A stretch of DNA of 55,371 bases from Saksenaea vasiformis B4078 (GCA_000697055.1 JNDT01002284.1:1-55371), one strand, 5' to 3'; shown: positions 1 to 12,589, counted from the stretch's first letter. Notes: generated by a model from the sequence alone, not told the origin. Numbers and translations: made by a program.

Positions 1-528
1 TTGCTGCGCGGCATGTATCATATGCTTGTACTTTTGCCATTATGCCAGGACACTTATGATACGTTGATGCCGGGAGAGCGTTCCATGCTTTGACGTCGCA
101 AACGTCCGCTTACAATGTTTACAGTAGAAGATAGACTTTGTACCGCGCTTTGGCATATTTACGATCGTTATGAAATGGAAATACAAAATAAACATTAAAG
201 AAAAGGATCCTCCATGTGGAATCTTAAAAAAATTGTGCTCTAAATCATTGCACTAAAGAAAAGGGCACGTCTCTTGCTGTTCATACGCATGTTATACTAC
301 TTTACTCAGTATTTATTACTGAAGCCACATCCATACTTGTTTTCTATTACTTTCTTTATCGTTAGATGTATGTTATGTTTACATTAGATTTACGTTAGAT
401 TTACGTTAGATTTACGTTAGATTTATGTCAAATGTCGCAGACTTTTTCCCATAGTGGTAACAATACATAAAACTTTTGAATCAAAATACGGTCAATTTCA
501 CCCTTCTACTCGTAATTTTCCGTTCATT
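1..528. other. AT-rich stretch upstream of the composite Fanzor gene
   Basis: No coding region is recognised here. The last 150 bases are AT-rich and contain a short tandem array (annotated separately). The stretch ends at the ATG of the XPG-like domain, so it should hold the promoter and the left end of the mobile element. No terminal inverted repeat could be paired with the right side by eye. Confidence 0.5.
384..427 (+). repeat. Four tandem copies of an 11-bp unit
   Basis: The unit TTAGATTTACG occurs three times head to tail at 384-416, followed by a fourth copy with one change (TTAGATTTATG) at 417-427. It lies about 100 bp upstream of the ATG of the composite XPG-Fanzor gene. It could be a promoter or element-end feature, or simple slippage. 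Confidence 0.85.
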
Positions 529-3500
529 ATGGGCGTCAAAGGACTACACCACTTTTCTAAAAACGTTGAAGCGTATGAAAACGCTCCATCAGCTGTAGAT
601 TTCCTGGATGGAGACGAGGTTGAGATCGTTTTTCTCGACTTTTGCGCGGTTTTTTATTTTCTACTTCAAGAGACCGTTGCAGTGGATTTGATCACTCACT
701 ACCTGCACAGTTTCAAAGGTATCGCTATAGAAGCCAGCTAGAGAACCCAGATGGTTGTCTCACATTTCGTTCTGGCCGCCCTGGGTTACTGTGAAAGGCT
801 CCGCAGAGCTCAATTGCCTAATCGTGAGATTTGCTTGGTCCTCGATGCAGAACAGTTGCCAGCAAAGGAACAGACGCACAAACATCGGCAGCAATTATCT
901 AAAGCTTCGTTCAATGCCGCATTTCGCATAGCAAGAAAGGGATTACAAAAGGAGAAGAACCACAAAAAATTTGAAAAGCAAGCTCGAACATGGATACGAT
1001 TCAGTCTTGAAATTAAAAGTGCCATATTGCAAGTATGTGCTTTTCTATTGTCATTATCAAAAACTAAATCTAAATTGTTGCATAACAGACTTTTGACGTT
1101 TTAAATATTAAAGAGTACTCACCGTACGACCACCAACGTACCTCGTTCGTCCGTGCGCCGTTCGAAGCTGATCCTTGTGTGATACATCTTACGAACCAGT
1201 CCTGCAAAAAAAAAAAAGCGCCATTATTTCCCCTGACGGAGACCTATTCGTGTATGGTGGTGCCCTAGAGATACCAGTATGGATAGCATGTACATGATCT
1301 ATCGGCATAGCTAATTGCGTCTGTAGAGAATATTGCGAATCGATTGGAAACATGAGCAGATGCCAGCCCGCGTCACGAAGAAGTCTGCAGTTTTGGAAAA
1401 GCTTGGACTAAGAATGGACGAAGAGCATAATTATCAGCTGGTACGCAAACGAAATCGTATTCCCTTGTACTGAAGTCATTAATAGGCAGAGAGGCGACTT
1501 GCGGTAATCGCATCCATGTCTGGTAACGACTACGCTCTAAATCTCAGACGGGTGTCCTTTGCTACGATACGTAAGATGGTCAGGGAGACTCCAACACAGA
1601 TCGAGCTGGCCGACGACTTGATGCATAATGTAATATCATTACCATTTGAACACAGGCTAACTTTTCGTAAAAGGTGATTGATGGTCTTACCCATGTCTCT
1701 GACATCCAGCGGAATCGGTTTGATATCGCTTTGCATCAATTCTGTGTTCCAACTGTGAGCTACCACGAAGACGGGACTAGCGTCCGCTCAGATTGCGGAA
1801 TGATGAAAGAAATCAGCAAGGATATCTTGAAACAGGTTGACGGTATGCAAAGCGCCGAGAAGGCGTTGACTCCAAACATCCCAGCTCCACGCACAGGGAG
1901 CCGTTACACTTTTGTTAATTCAGAGCTGATCGACGAATCCAACACTTGTGAAGAAAAGAAAGGGACACTACCTCATCGCCGACGGACGCCTAAGAAACCA
2001 TCAGCAGGAAGCAAATACAAAAGACGCAAAAAGGCATCTGGCAGTCAGCAACGATCTGCTAAGCCGAAAATAGATCCTAAACGGCTTATTTACAATGACC
2101 CCACAACTGGTGAAGAAGTGAAACTTCATGAGCTTAATAGAGCGGTCTCCACATGGACATGTGGCCAATATTCTTCCGTCCTGGCAGCTGCAACCGACAG
2201 ATTGCCGGAAGATTACCATACGGCAAAACTTCAGACTGAAGTTATTTGCGACGTCCTCCAGAAAGAAGTTAATGACATGTCTCTCGTTCGGCAAGTCGTA
2301 TTGCGAATAGCCAATATCGCTCTCCGCGCGACACAGTCCCTAGACATCGCCTGCAGGGATAAAGTCTACAGCGCGTTCTTTCGAAGCGATCGAGCTTCGT
2401 CCGGCACAGGCGGTACCAGAACAACGTTAGACAACGCAACAAAGACCTGAACGTGGGTGCTTCATCTGGCAATGGACTACAACCACTGGAGAGGAGCGCC
2501 AAACAGATATCCAGCAGTGGTATATACATCGACTGTTGAGGAACCTGTTCTACCACATAATGCTGTAGTTGCCAATCCAAACACCTATATTGCCTATCCA
2601 GAGGATAGAAGTATCACAGCATTAGTCATGATGATGAAAGATTCACCTGAATTACGCAATGTTCTACTTTACGCACGGAAGGTCTGGTTTTTGGGATATC
2701 GGAGCGACTGGAGCAAAGTTCCCCGCCTTCCTACAGTGGACTATCGCCATATCGTTGTAACACAAATGGCAGAGCAATTAGACACTACTTTTCGCCAGTG
2801 TGTTTTGTCCAACTTTGTCCAACATTCTATCAACTATGTACGCATTGTGCTGGCAAGCGTTGCAAAGCAACCACGCGGGTGGCCATCCCATGAGGAATTC
2901 CCCCGATATTTGCTGCCTTCTGCAGCAAATGATGGTGGCGAAACGGACCCAGCTCTACAGGAAATTGACATGCTGATCCAACAGCTTGAAAAGCCTCAAA
3001 GAAAACAAGTCGGCAAATTTATTGAGGAATTGAAAAAGGAGCAACGCAAGGCAGTAGCAGAGGGAAAAGAACTGTCTCTAACCGATATCTCGAAAAAATT
3101 GCGAAGACGTGCAACCGTACCTACCGATTGGCCTGACCACAAGGGTTTTCCGGAATACGTCTTTAGCAAAGTTTGGCATGTACCGTTGAATATTGACAAG
3201 ATGGAGGCATCTATTATTGACGTCGACCAGTGCAAAGATGTCGATAATCTAGTTAATCGGTGTCCATCAGCTGTCAGGGATGAAATAAGCGACTTCGTAA
3301 CCAATCTCCGAGGTTGTATGGAAGCGATTATCGGAAAGCATATTGGAGACAAAGTGAGTATTGTGACTAGATTTCAACACCAGTATCTGACCTAAAAGTT
3401 TGATAGACAACTTCGGGTTTCCGTGAGAATACCATTGACTTGTCCGATTGCTTGGGCATAGCGCGTCTAGCGTCGGGAGGACATGACTCCCAAGCTGATG

Positions 3501-5108
3501 CTGCGGGACCTGGCGAGATCATCGCAACTCTGTCACATGAAGAAGAAGAGCCTGAAGATCATGAGAACGAAAAAATTGCTGAAGGGCATCTGCTCTTGCC
3601 TCTGCTGGTCAACTATCTCAACGAATTCCCAGAAGATATATCGTTTGCATTATGTCCTGTTTCATTAAGTCGCAACATATGCGTTCCTTTTACCAACGAA
3701 CATGTGAAGAAAATCCTGGCACACATCGATCACTTCTACACCGGAACGCGGCTGGCAGGTAAAATTATTAAATTCGGGATCACAAATCTAGAAGTCTCAG
3801 TGTGCATTACAGAAAGCAGGCTAAAGCGCTCGTGGCAGCTCTACCATCTCAATCAGCTGCAGCCCCAAAAAGAGGTGATAGCTTCGCTTTCTTGTCCAAC
3901 GTTGCGGACAAGGCAGTGAGCGACCCCAAGAAGAAGAGTATCATGAAGAGGACCAATAGAAATTATAAAAGGAGATTACGCAAACGCATACCTGGCACAG
4001 ACTTACCAAGGTTCACAGTCAAATCTATGTTTCAAACGGATGGTGTGCGACTCATCGTCCCCTACACAGACTGGTGCACTCCTTCCTTCGAACAAAAGAA
4101 ACGTTTTTTACCTGAGATACGAACGCTTCGCGAAAGAAAAAGACAAGAAAGTGATCCTCCATCGACGAATATGATTTCTAATTATGACGGCGTCGTTGGT
4201 CTGGATCTTGGCGAAACCTATGCTGCAGCATCCTTTTTCATGCCGACGTCCTCAGAACTTCATGGTGTGCAATTTGTCTTGAAGCGAAACGAAATTTACG
4301 GAAGAAACGCGATGAACAGTGCTTGGTTGCAAGACCGTAAAGCCAAGTATGGCATTGACGAAGACGAGACCACTTTGAGCTGTGGCTCACAACGATCGAA
4401 TATGGCCAATTTATTGCTGTACATCCGTGCTTGACAAGGAGATCGCCGCGGTTTCCGCATCCGTGATTTCTACAACAGTAGGCCAGTCATGAGGCGTAGC
4501 TGGGATACCTCATTGTCTATCCATTCCGCTCTGGATAAAGCTTGCACGCGAATCATCAAACCCACAGAATATCCGTCTAGTAGCTCTTCAGGGTCGGCAC
4601 GGGAACAGCGTAAACCGATAGTCTTTGCATTCGGAATGGATGGCACGATTTCAGGCGGCAGACGAGGGGCCCTACCTTCTATGGATCGTAGGTTGATGAA
4701 AAGATTGAAAAGACATATCAAAGCCTCAAACAGACAGCACGAAATATGCCGTGTAGATGAATATAATACATCCAAAATTTGTTGTCGATGTCTCCAGCAG
4801 GAAACAGCTTCGCGTGTTCGATTTCTTCAGCGATCAACGGACCATGGAGAAAAGATATTTTGCGTATCCTCGTCTGTGACGCTTGCAACGGTTTCTTCCA
4901 CCGCGGATGGCAGTGCCGCGCACAATATAGCTTCGATTACCACTTCCATGCTAGCACATGGGAAGCGTCCATCGTGCTTCATTCGGCCATTACGGCGATT
5001 AGAATGAGAAGTCCAGCTCGACAACTGGACTGGGCCTTTGCGCCCGTAGATGCTCAGGTACGTTGTAGTCAAATACACACTCCGATAACTGAGTTTTGTG
5101 CACGTGAA
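529..5108 (+). pseudogene. Composite XPG/FEN1-like nuclease plus Fanzor (TnpB-like) RNA-guided nuclease, decayed
   Basis: Coding sequence in several frames that reads as one long protein of about 1,400 residues. The N-terminal part resembles the XPG/FEN1 fold. It has MGVKGL at 529, an acidic VFLDF strand, LVLDAEQLPAKE near 835, the I-region APFEADPC at 1155-1178, PDGDLFVYGG at 1232-1261 and a helix-turn-helix-like SGNDY near 1519. A long, poorly characterised middle (1674-3900) contains two large open frames. The C-terminal part is a Fanzor/TnpB core: RuvC-I GLDLGETYAAA near 4198, a RuvC-II-like FAFGMDGT near 4624, DEYNTSKICCRC of the zinc ribbon at 4756-4791, the second pair CDACNG at 4875, and RuvC-III HRDGSAAHNI around 4899. 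Catalytic residues are therefore largely present. The gene is broken: a 12-A run at about 1205-1216 shifts frame between the two XPG motifs, there is a shift between the zinc-ribbon halves, and one extra G near 4905 splits RuvC-III. Some frame changes may instead be short introns. The role of the fusion is inferred; both parts are predicted DNA nucleases. Confidence 0.75.
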
Positions 5109-5116
5109 ATTTTCGC
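5027..5116 (+). other. Conserved 3' block of the Fanzor element (candidate omega-RNA or right-end region)
   Basis: This stretch spans the last codons and about 60 bp downstream of the composite Fanzor gene. It aligns with 31826-31905 downstream of an independent Fanzor remnant. Shared words include GCGCCCGTAG, TGC(T/C)(C/T)AGGTA, CGATAACT and TGAAATTTTCG. Similarity continues past the stop codon of the second copy, so protein constraint alone does not explain it. In characterised Fanzor and TnpB loci the guide RNA overlaps or follows the 3' end of the ORF; applying that here is inference. Confidence 0.55.
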
Positions 5117-5955
5117 ATCTGATGATTTTCTATTTTCGTAATGTTCGTGTGTCTTCTTTTCTTACGCCATGAAGCTCACGAACAGATAGATCGTAAGTGA
5201 ATATAGACATGACCGTCGTTAAACGGTAGTATGAAGACTGCGTTGTGTTCGAGTAAGCTTACGCTGAATAAACCGAATCGTATACTATTGTGGACCAAGT
5301 GGTGTTTGGCATAATCCATATCTCTAGCTGTTTACATTACTGCTTTTACCTTGCACTGTTTGTTTTTTTTTTCTTGGAGGGCGGTGTTGTAGACTGTACA
5401 TATGTACTTTGCTGTGCAATCCGGGTCATCTTTGCTGATTGTGAACCGTTTATTGTTCTGAGCCCAACATCAGTTGTTTGTGATGACAACAGCAGATCAA
5501 GAAAAGATATACCAAAAGCCCTGCCCTGTAAGTAAAGGAACAGCATGGTCTCTGGTACGAACCATCTAAACTGTGATATAACTCGTTTCATCACTTGAGT
5601 AAACGTTGTCACACTCAGATCACTCATGTTCCACGATAGATCGCCAGACGATCCGTTACTTCGATTCCTCCGCCACGAAGGCCGGCTTACCTTCTGGGTC
5701 CAGTTAAATGACATTACTATTATGATTCTATTTAATTAATCGTGAATCTTTTCGAATAAATTTTGCGTCCACCGAGTGATCAATCTTCTACAAGTAAAGT
5801 TCTGTATACGTGATCTCTTCTTAGCACGAGATTGGCTCTTCACGGCACAAAATTTATCTAGAGTAACATATAAACTGCGATGTTTGATCCGCGCTGCTGG
5901 AACCAAGCAATGTTGAGATGAACCTTGATTATTGTTACGATATGCCCCTAGGTCC
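5117..5955. other. Intergenic stretch, no gene recognised
   Basis: Between the Fanzor pseudogene and the 3' end of the REX3-type gene. A 122-codon open frame on the minus strand (5346-5714) begins with an ATG but matches no family I know and includes low-complexity sequence. I do not call it. Confidence 0.5.
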
Positions 5956-8113
5956 TTATCCTTTATTCTGCTTTATATATGCTTCCAGTAATTCTACACA
6001 CGTTTTGGAATCTTCAAATGAGTCATGCCCATCTGAACTGTCCTGGATAAACCTAGACAAGTATTTGGTAGCAAGTATACGTAGGCTATAGCGATATGGA
6101 AGTCCGTTGGGATGTGGGAATAGCTATTAACCAGCTGAGTGATGCTTCATTTTTCTACATGCCCTTACCGCTGCAGTGTCTATAATTTTGTGATGTATGA
6201 TCTAACAATTACGAAGCGTAAAAAACAAAGCGACAAATGCTGTAGAGGCTTACCCTTAGCGCAATCATGTCGTTTTCCTGAAAGATGAAAGACGTTGAGA
6301 GAAATCGTTATACGGCAAATGCTTACCAATCCATGCCCTAAAAGTATTGTATCTTCATCTACGAACTTGAATAGTTCTTTTCGAATGCTATCTAAGTCGT
6401 GTCTCGCGCCTTCTAATGTGCTGATGCCACTGTAACGTGTATTCAGATCCACGACCATGTGCAATGGCAGTACACGTTCGTCAATTAGAACGGAAAGATC
6501 TTCATCCACAGCCGTTAACCGTAGCAGCTCCATGCCAGAGGTCGTGTACCCCTATGAATAAAGTTCAAGCTTTTCATTTCCATGACTTTTGATTTCGCTA
6601 ACCATCTCACAATCAAGTGCGACGATCTTCTTCCTTGTCGGTAAATTTGTATTAGGTGGCACTTTTACAAACGGGATTTTTTCATGCATAGCAATTAGAT
6701 CCTCATCTGCCGACGTGGTTAATGCATTGTTCATAAGTACTGTCCCTGTATACCTTTATAGACATGAGGCCCTTTAGCGCATCCAACACTACCATAAGAT
6801 TCATTGCAGCATGTGTATATACGCCTTTTTTCACCTGTTATAAAAGGTAATTCATCAATATACGAGCTAATATTTCTGTTCGCCATACCATGATTTACTG
6901 TCTGTCTCATCCTTCCAACATGATAAACACATGCATCCATATCAGCATCGCTAAGCACATCTTTCACTATAAACTGCTTTTTACATCGATCGCACGTGCT
7001 GTTTGTCCCAACTGCGGTTTGAACGGATCCGCCTTCATGTGTCAGTATCTCATCTAAGGGGTAGCCCATCTCTTCCAATTGACCCTCCTTCAAAATCCAT
7101 TTTTCTGCCGAAGCTGCGAGTCGTTTATCAGCTGAGACCGTCGCAGGATCGTGCCACTCTCCGTCTATACCAACGTCATCTGCATGAGTGGCTACAGGTC
7201 GTTTCTTTAGGCGCATTAGTACCGACATGGCAGTTTGCTTGTATGAGACTTGATCTGCCACGTTCTGATGAATCTGTTCCTCTTGACGTTTTGTATGTTC
7301 TGTTGCTAAAGGAATTCCTAATGGCTGATAGATGCGACAGAACTGCTCGTAGATTTTGTTGGCTGTCAACTACGCTCACCGTGAGTATCATTACGTTGCC
7401 ACATTATATTTACCTGTCGTGTCTTGAGAGCTGTATGGCTACGAGGGTCAGGGACGGGTACAGGTGGACCAGTTGTAGAGGCTGAAGCAAACTTGCAACA
7501 AATCAGGTTGATAGGACATTCGAACAGAGATATCTTACGGTTGGCTTATGTGCGACACGGCGCGGTCCCTGTATAGATGTGGATAGCACTCCTGCCGAAG
7601 TACCTTTTGACGTAGCTAACTGTGTTTGCATGGCTGATCTCATTCGTTGTGTAGCATTCAATTCTTGTGGAGGGAGGAATGATGAATGCTGCTTCACTCG
7701 AGGGGGCATTTCAGATACTCCTGCTGATTGTGCTGATAACGTCTTTGATGATGAGGCTGCTGCGAAATGATTGCTTGATGAATCTTGCCGTTGTACGCTA
7801 TTGTTCTGCATGATTTTCAAAGTATCCTCGGTAGCAGGGGCGCGACGAGCATTAGCAGTTCGAGCAATCGGTTCTGATCGACTTGGTGCAGCCTTTTTTC
7901 TCAAAGTAGTCGTAGAAGCACTTGGTATTTTGCGTTTGAGCGACGATGGATCGCGTCCTAGACATGGTCAGGACATGGGAACTTAAGCGATATAAACTTG
8001 CCATTAGTTGATGTTGTCGGCTTAGCATCATGCGAATAGAGACACGGTGAACGCTCACATTGCGGATAGAGAGGACAAGGAATGTCCTTAAATAGTGCCA
8101 GCGAAGGTAGCAT
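5956..8113 (-). CDS. REX3: RNA exonuclease of the REX3/REXO1 family (DEDDh)
   Basis: 3'-to-5' exoribonuclease; family members trim the 3' ends of small structured RNAs. The N-terminus carries the REX3-type CCCH finger LFKDIPCPLYPQCERSPC followed by LYSH. The C-terminal EXOIII domain has KKIVALDCEM (DE of the catalytic set), GHGLENDMIALR, IIDTA, and the final GHDSFEDSKTCVELL carrying His and Asp. Exons read on the minus strand: about 7945-7539, 7491-7414, 7369-6754, 6706-6603, 6551-6327, 6277-6254, 6201-6169 and 6123-5956, all with GT/AG borders and consistent phases. The ATG at 8113 directly precedes the finger. The junction between the first exon and the next is unresolved: a frame change near 7960-7990 has no clean intron, and a 77-nt intron ending just before SASTTTLRKK is one possibility. 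All four acidic catalytic positions appear present, so the enzyme is probably functional. Confidence 0.88.
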
Positions 8114-10098
8114 AATCGCAACAAAGAGAAAGGAGAAACAGCCTTGCAAAAAAAGAAAAAAATATATCCCACGTAATTTACGGGAACCTAGTGGTGCACT
8201 GCAAAAGTGTCAGCGCGTATACTAAACATATGAGAGGCCTACCATTTGACCGGTGACGCACGGTTTTTAAATGTATTCAGTATAGAATTGACTGAGATAT
8301 ACACTTTTCGGATATATGAGTGACTGACGGGAAGGCAAGATGTTGACAACAAACCTGTAAACACACTTTAAAAAATGGTCAAATATATGTGCGACTTTCC
8401 TTGGTATCGTGCCGTATTATCTACGGTGAATACACGCGGGTGGACTACAAGAAGGCAGGCATCCATGTCATACACGATACTTTTTCAAAATGAGGCCAAA
8501 TGTTAGTCAGCCAAAATCAATGAAGATTTGCCGACAGGTTATAGTTTTTCTCAAGCCTATAAGCCATTTTGTTAGTCCAGATGGATATCTAAAGTAACAT
8601 AATGAAATATCTGATTGTGGAATAAAAAATGAGAAAATACTTATCGGAAAACGTCGTCTTTCATCATTTCACATGATTTCCATCTGTAAAGAAGAGAGAA
8701 GTGACAAACGTGCTTGAGCTTCAATTTGATTCACTTTCTCAACGCTTTATCATCAGTTTATTCTTCCTGGATTTAGTCTACAAATATACATGACGTCAAT
8801 GAAGGATTGTTATATGTGACAAATACTTCTCTTAATGGAACGGAGGTCATCATGGACGGGATACGGAAGAACAGTAGCTTCACCCTTCATCATGCTTATG
8901 CGCCCACCGACCGCAAACAATGTATTAGCTCATATTGCTTACTTATGAAGAACTAATCTTTACCTTTTGAAAGCGACGGGAAGCTGAAAACAAAGCAGGA
9001 AAAAACGCGGACATGCTCGGATTTTTGGTCGTCCAAAAAAAAAAGGAAGGTTTCAGACCGTAAGCGTTGAAAGAGATACAGCAGGCGAAGTTGTTGATTT
9101 TTTCCTCTGATGCGTATTGACATAAACATCCTGAAGACTTACAACGTTTATCAAATTTTGAATCTTTAATTGATCTACGATAAGGAACGTCCAGACATAC
9201 ATTTACGACGGCAAACGAAAGGAAAGAGATGTGCTAGCTAAACTAGGAAAGGGAGGCGACGAGTGATAAAGATCCTTTGAACGATGACGGTGTACATCAT
9301 TGATGTATCATCGAGGATGAGCCATAACTTGAGTGTCCCAGAGGACAGAAGGTCTGGGATTTCGGAGATGCCTATTCGTCCTATTGTTTGCTTTTAACAT
9401 AACTCATAGATTTTAACGCTGAATTCTGCTGTCTAAGACGGTTTAAACAATATATCTTTTAAGATAAACCAGAATCTGCAATTTCTAAAATTTGAGCACG
9501 ATTTTGGGGGCGAGATTTCCTTCGGACACATGGACAACAGTCCTTCTTGGTGTGTCCGAAGGAAAACCAATGCCAAGCGCCTGAGATAGTGATGAACATG
9601 GGCAGTCAATGTTGGACAGGCGACATCTCCATTACAATTGATCACAAATACTATCTCTTAATTACCCGAAGATGATCTGATATAATTAGCTTTACAGCAG
9701 TGGTACGTCAATTATGGTGAATCTGAAGCCTGATATTGACAGACATGACGAGAAAATTAATACTGACGGTACCTGAATTACAAATACCTGCACTATTTTT
9801 CATGCACTGCGCTTGAATTCAAATAGACCCTTCCCAGAGTGACATATCCTTCATCATCTATGAACCGATAGCATTGCGATAGTTGTTAATCTCTTGATCT
9901 GAAGGATGGGTGTGATCGACGTATATCACTTACAAGTAAACGGTTATCTAGATAAACGACAAACAACAGATGCTTCAGCACTAGTATCAAGGAATTTGTT
10001 CCATGCAGGATTTTTGGAATCAAAAAAGTATCACATGACTGGGGTCCAAAAAGCGGCGGACTGCTTGTTGCGAGGTCAAATCCGGTTCTTTTCTTCCA
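8114..10098. other. Intergenic stretch, no gene recognised
   Basis: Two kilobases between the divergent REX3-type and TAPT1-type genes. Open frames are short and without recognisable motifs. It presumably holds both promoters. No convincing transposon remnant was seen. Confidence 0.5.
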
Positions 10099-12589
10099 AT
10101 GGCTTCTGGAGGCAGGTCCTTTCCAAGTCGTCATCGAAAACGAATGCCCAGCGCGGACGAGTTTTCCACTAGCAAACCGATTGTCAGATCGCCATCACTA
10201 CCATTATCGACTCTTTCTCGAAGCAAATGTGCAGATCATAACACTTTTGAACCTCTACTACTGACACATAGCACTTTGTCCAAAAAGAAGCGGAAAGCAA
10301 AGTCCCGAAATTCGCCAGCGTTCTCGCCGCAATTAGTACCTACAACGAGATCGGACCATTCCCATGCAGTGGACCAAGATGTTCCCGAGAGTACCAACAC
10401 ACTGAGCTTGAATAATGCGGGAAATAAAGGGGACCAAAGTCAGCCGCAGGTCCCTCTGCAGTCATCATTTTCCTATTTGGACTATCTGAAAGACGAACTG
10501 ACAGTGTCCGATTTCGACAGTACTCAAGAACTGAAGAAAGAGAGAGTGACCAACTTCCTGGGTGTTCCTAGTGCGGTCGAAAAGGTATTCGATAGTAGGA
10601 TGAAACATAACGTCACTTAATCTTTTGGTGAAGTTGATGATATTTGGCTTGGTAGTATGCCTGGATTCCTTTTTATACTCTTTTACAATTCTTCCCATAC
10701 GATTCTGTTTTGCATTTTATCACTATGTTCACCATGTAATTCAGAATTGTCGAGTGCTGATTTCCGGAGAGGGCAGGTTATTAGACGCGCCAAATTGCAT
10801 ATGACAGCAGAAACTCAGAAAGATTTCTTTTTAGATTTACTAGATTGAAACCTTCACAAAAATGTGATTTACTCAAGGGGCTGCTTGTCGTGATCACTTG
10901 CGTTACCATATCACTATTGGACTCATCGCGACTGTACCATTTCATTCGAGGGCAAGCTGTACTTAAACTATACGTGGTGTTCAACGTATTGGAGATATTT
11001 GACAAACTTTGCTGTTCGGTGGGTGTGGACATATTGGATGCTCTATTTTCCAAGACTACTTTGGCAAATCCCAATCACGAATCAGGAAGTGCTGCCTATG
11101 CCAAAAGTCAGCTCAGACCCTTCACGCTATTCTTTATGGCAGCAGGCTATATGGGTTTGTCGATCTTGCATTAGAATATTTATTTGGTACTTACATTTGC
11201 TTTTTTTTAATATAGCTATCCACACGGTTGTGCTGCTTTTTCAAATGATTACGCTTAATGTTGCAATTAATTTTTACTCGAACGCACTCTTATCCCTTCT
11301 CATTTCTAATCAGTTCGTCGAGATTAAGCAAGCCGTCTTTAAGAAATTTGAGAAAGAGAACCTATTTCAACTGAGTTGCAGCGGTAAGTATGGCGAAAGA
11401 TATGGTTATAGTGATGGTATACTTAATATATATCCTTCTGAATAGATATTGTGGAGCGATTCCAACAAATGGCTTTCCTTATAATTATTACGTTACGAAA
11501 TATTGCGGAGCTCTCTGGATCTTCTCCTTCAACTATTCTTCCATCTACGTTTATACCCCTATTCACAGGTCCAGCAGTCAAGTCGCTGAGTGCACTCATG
11601 ACACCTGTAGTCATGGTAGTGGCATCAGAACTAGTTGTCGACTGGCTGAAGCACGCGTTTATCACTAAATTTAATCAGATTCGTCCTTCGATCTATAGCA
11701 AGTACATTGACATTTTATGCAAGGATCTTGTGACGGGTAGCCCGAGTCGTCTAAGTGGAAACAAGAAGAATGTAAGTGCATAGAGCCAGTGTAGAAGCGA
11801 CAGGCAGCAGTTGTTGATGGTATACATATTAGGCGTTCGTTGATCAGTCTCCAGTTGTTTCTCGGAGAATTGGCTTTCCTGTACTCCCGTTAATGTGTTT
11901 GGTAAAATGATGACTCACGAAGTGTTATTTTACATCGATCTAATCGGCATGTACATTACAGCACATTCGGATGATGCAGCAGCTTCTGCCGATGATATTT
12001 GTTTCACAGAACGACCAGAGTGGCAGCACGTCGTCTGTAGCGTCCATGATTACCAATGGCGTATTAAATTACTGGATGGAAAATCAGAGTGCTGTGAATC
12101 AGGTTCTGCCTGCACGTGTTCAGCTGGTTATTTTATCCTTGGTAAAGTGCGGGTGGCTGGAACATGCACTTGATCAAGGTGTAAAAATTATCTCATATGG
12201 CTTATTAATTACGGCGATAATGCTTTGGTAAGCTTAACTTCTACTGAGACATAAATGAGTCTGATCAAGTATGTAGTTTGCTAGCATTAAAAGTCCTGCT
12301 TGGTATTCACCTGCTGGGATTTGCTCATAGACGATATCAGGGAATGGAGACCCGCGATGCTTCGGACAAACAAACCGAGCAGCGGATGAAGGAGATAGGA
12401 AAAGAAGAGGAGGTAAGACAAAGTGTTGACAATTCTCATATTCTTTCTGACATATGTTATTAGCAATATCGTACAGATGTACGGAACTATCTCGATGATC
12501 CGAATGATAATGTCATGGGTAAAGTGCCTATCAAGTACACCTTGGACAACGTAGACCGGTTCTCGATGGTGCGGAGCAGAATACCATAG
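10099..12589 (+). CDS. EMP65: TAPT1/EMP65-family ER membrane protein
   Basis: Multi-span membrane protein of the TAPT1 family. The yeast member Emp65 works in the ER with Slp1 in protection or quality control of soluble proteins; animal TAPT1 acts at the ciliary base. Nine exons join in phase: 10099-10584, 10634-10735, 10785-11154, 11216-11383, 11446-11771, 11833-11901, 11962-12227, 12277-12412 and 12464-12589, giving 682 residues. Diagnostic motifs are YLDYLKDELTVSDFD, RVTNFLGVPSAVEK, CLDSFLYSFTILPIRF, KCDLLKGLLVVIT, YHFIRGQAVLKLYVVFN, ISNQFVEIKQAVFKKFEKEN and DQSPVVSRRIGFP. The first 120 residues are Ser/Lys-rich and probably disordered and cytosolic. Introns are 48-65 nt. Nothing is missing against the family, so I consider the model complete. 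Confidence 0.93.

Noticed and set aside
5346..5714. 122-codon minus-strand frame beginning with ATG near REX3
   Set aside because: No family resemblance, includes a Lys homopolymer from a T run, and a GTAAGC right after codon 8 makes the long uninterrupted reading doubtful.
7955..7980. A 17-nt intron that would fit the REX3 frame
   Set aside because: Too short for splicing and it would create a stop codon at the junction; the exon 1-2 border is left unresolved.
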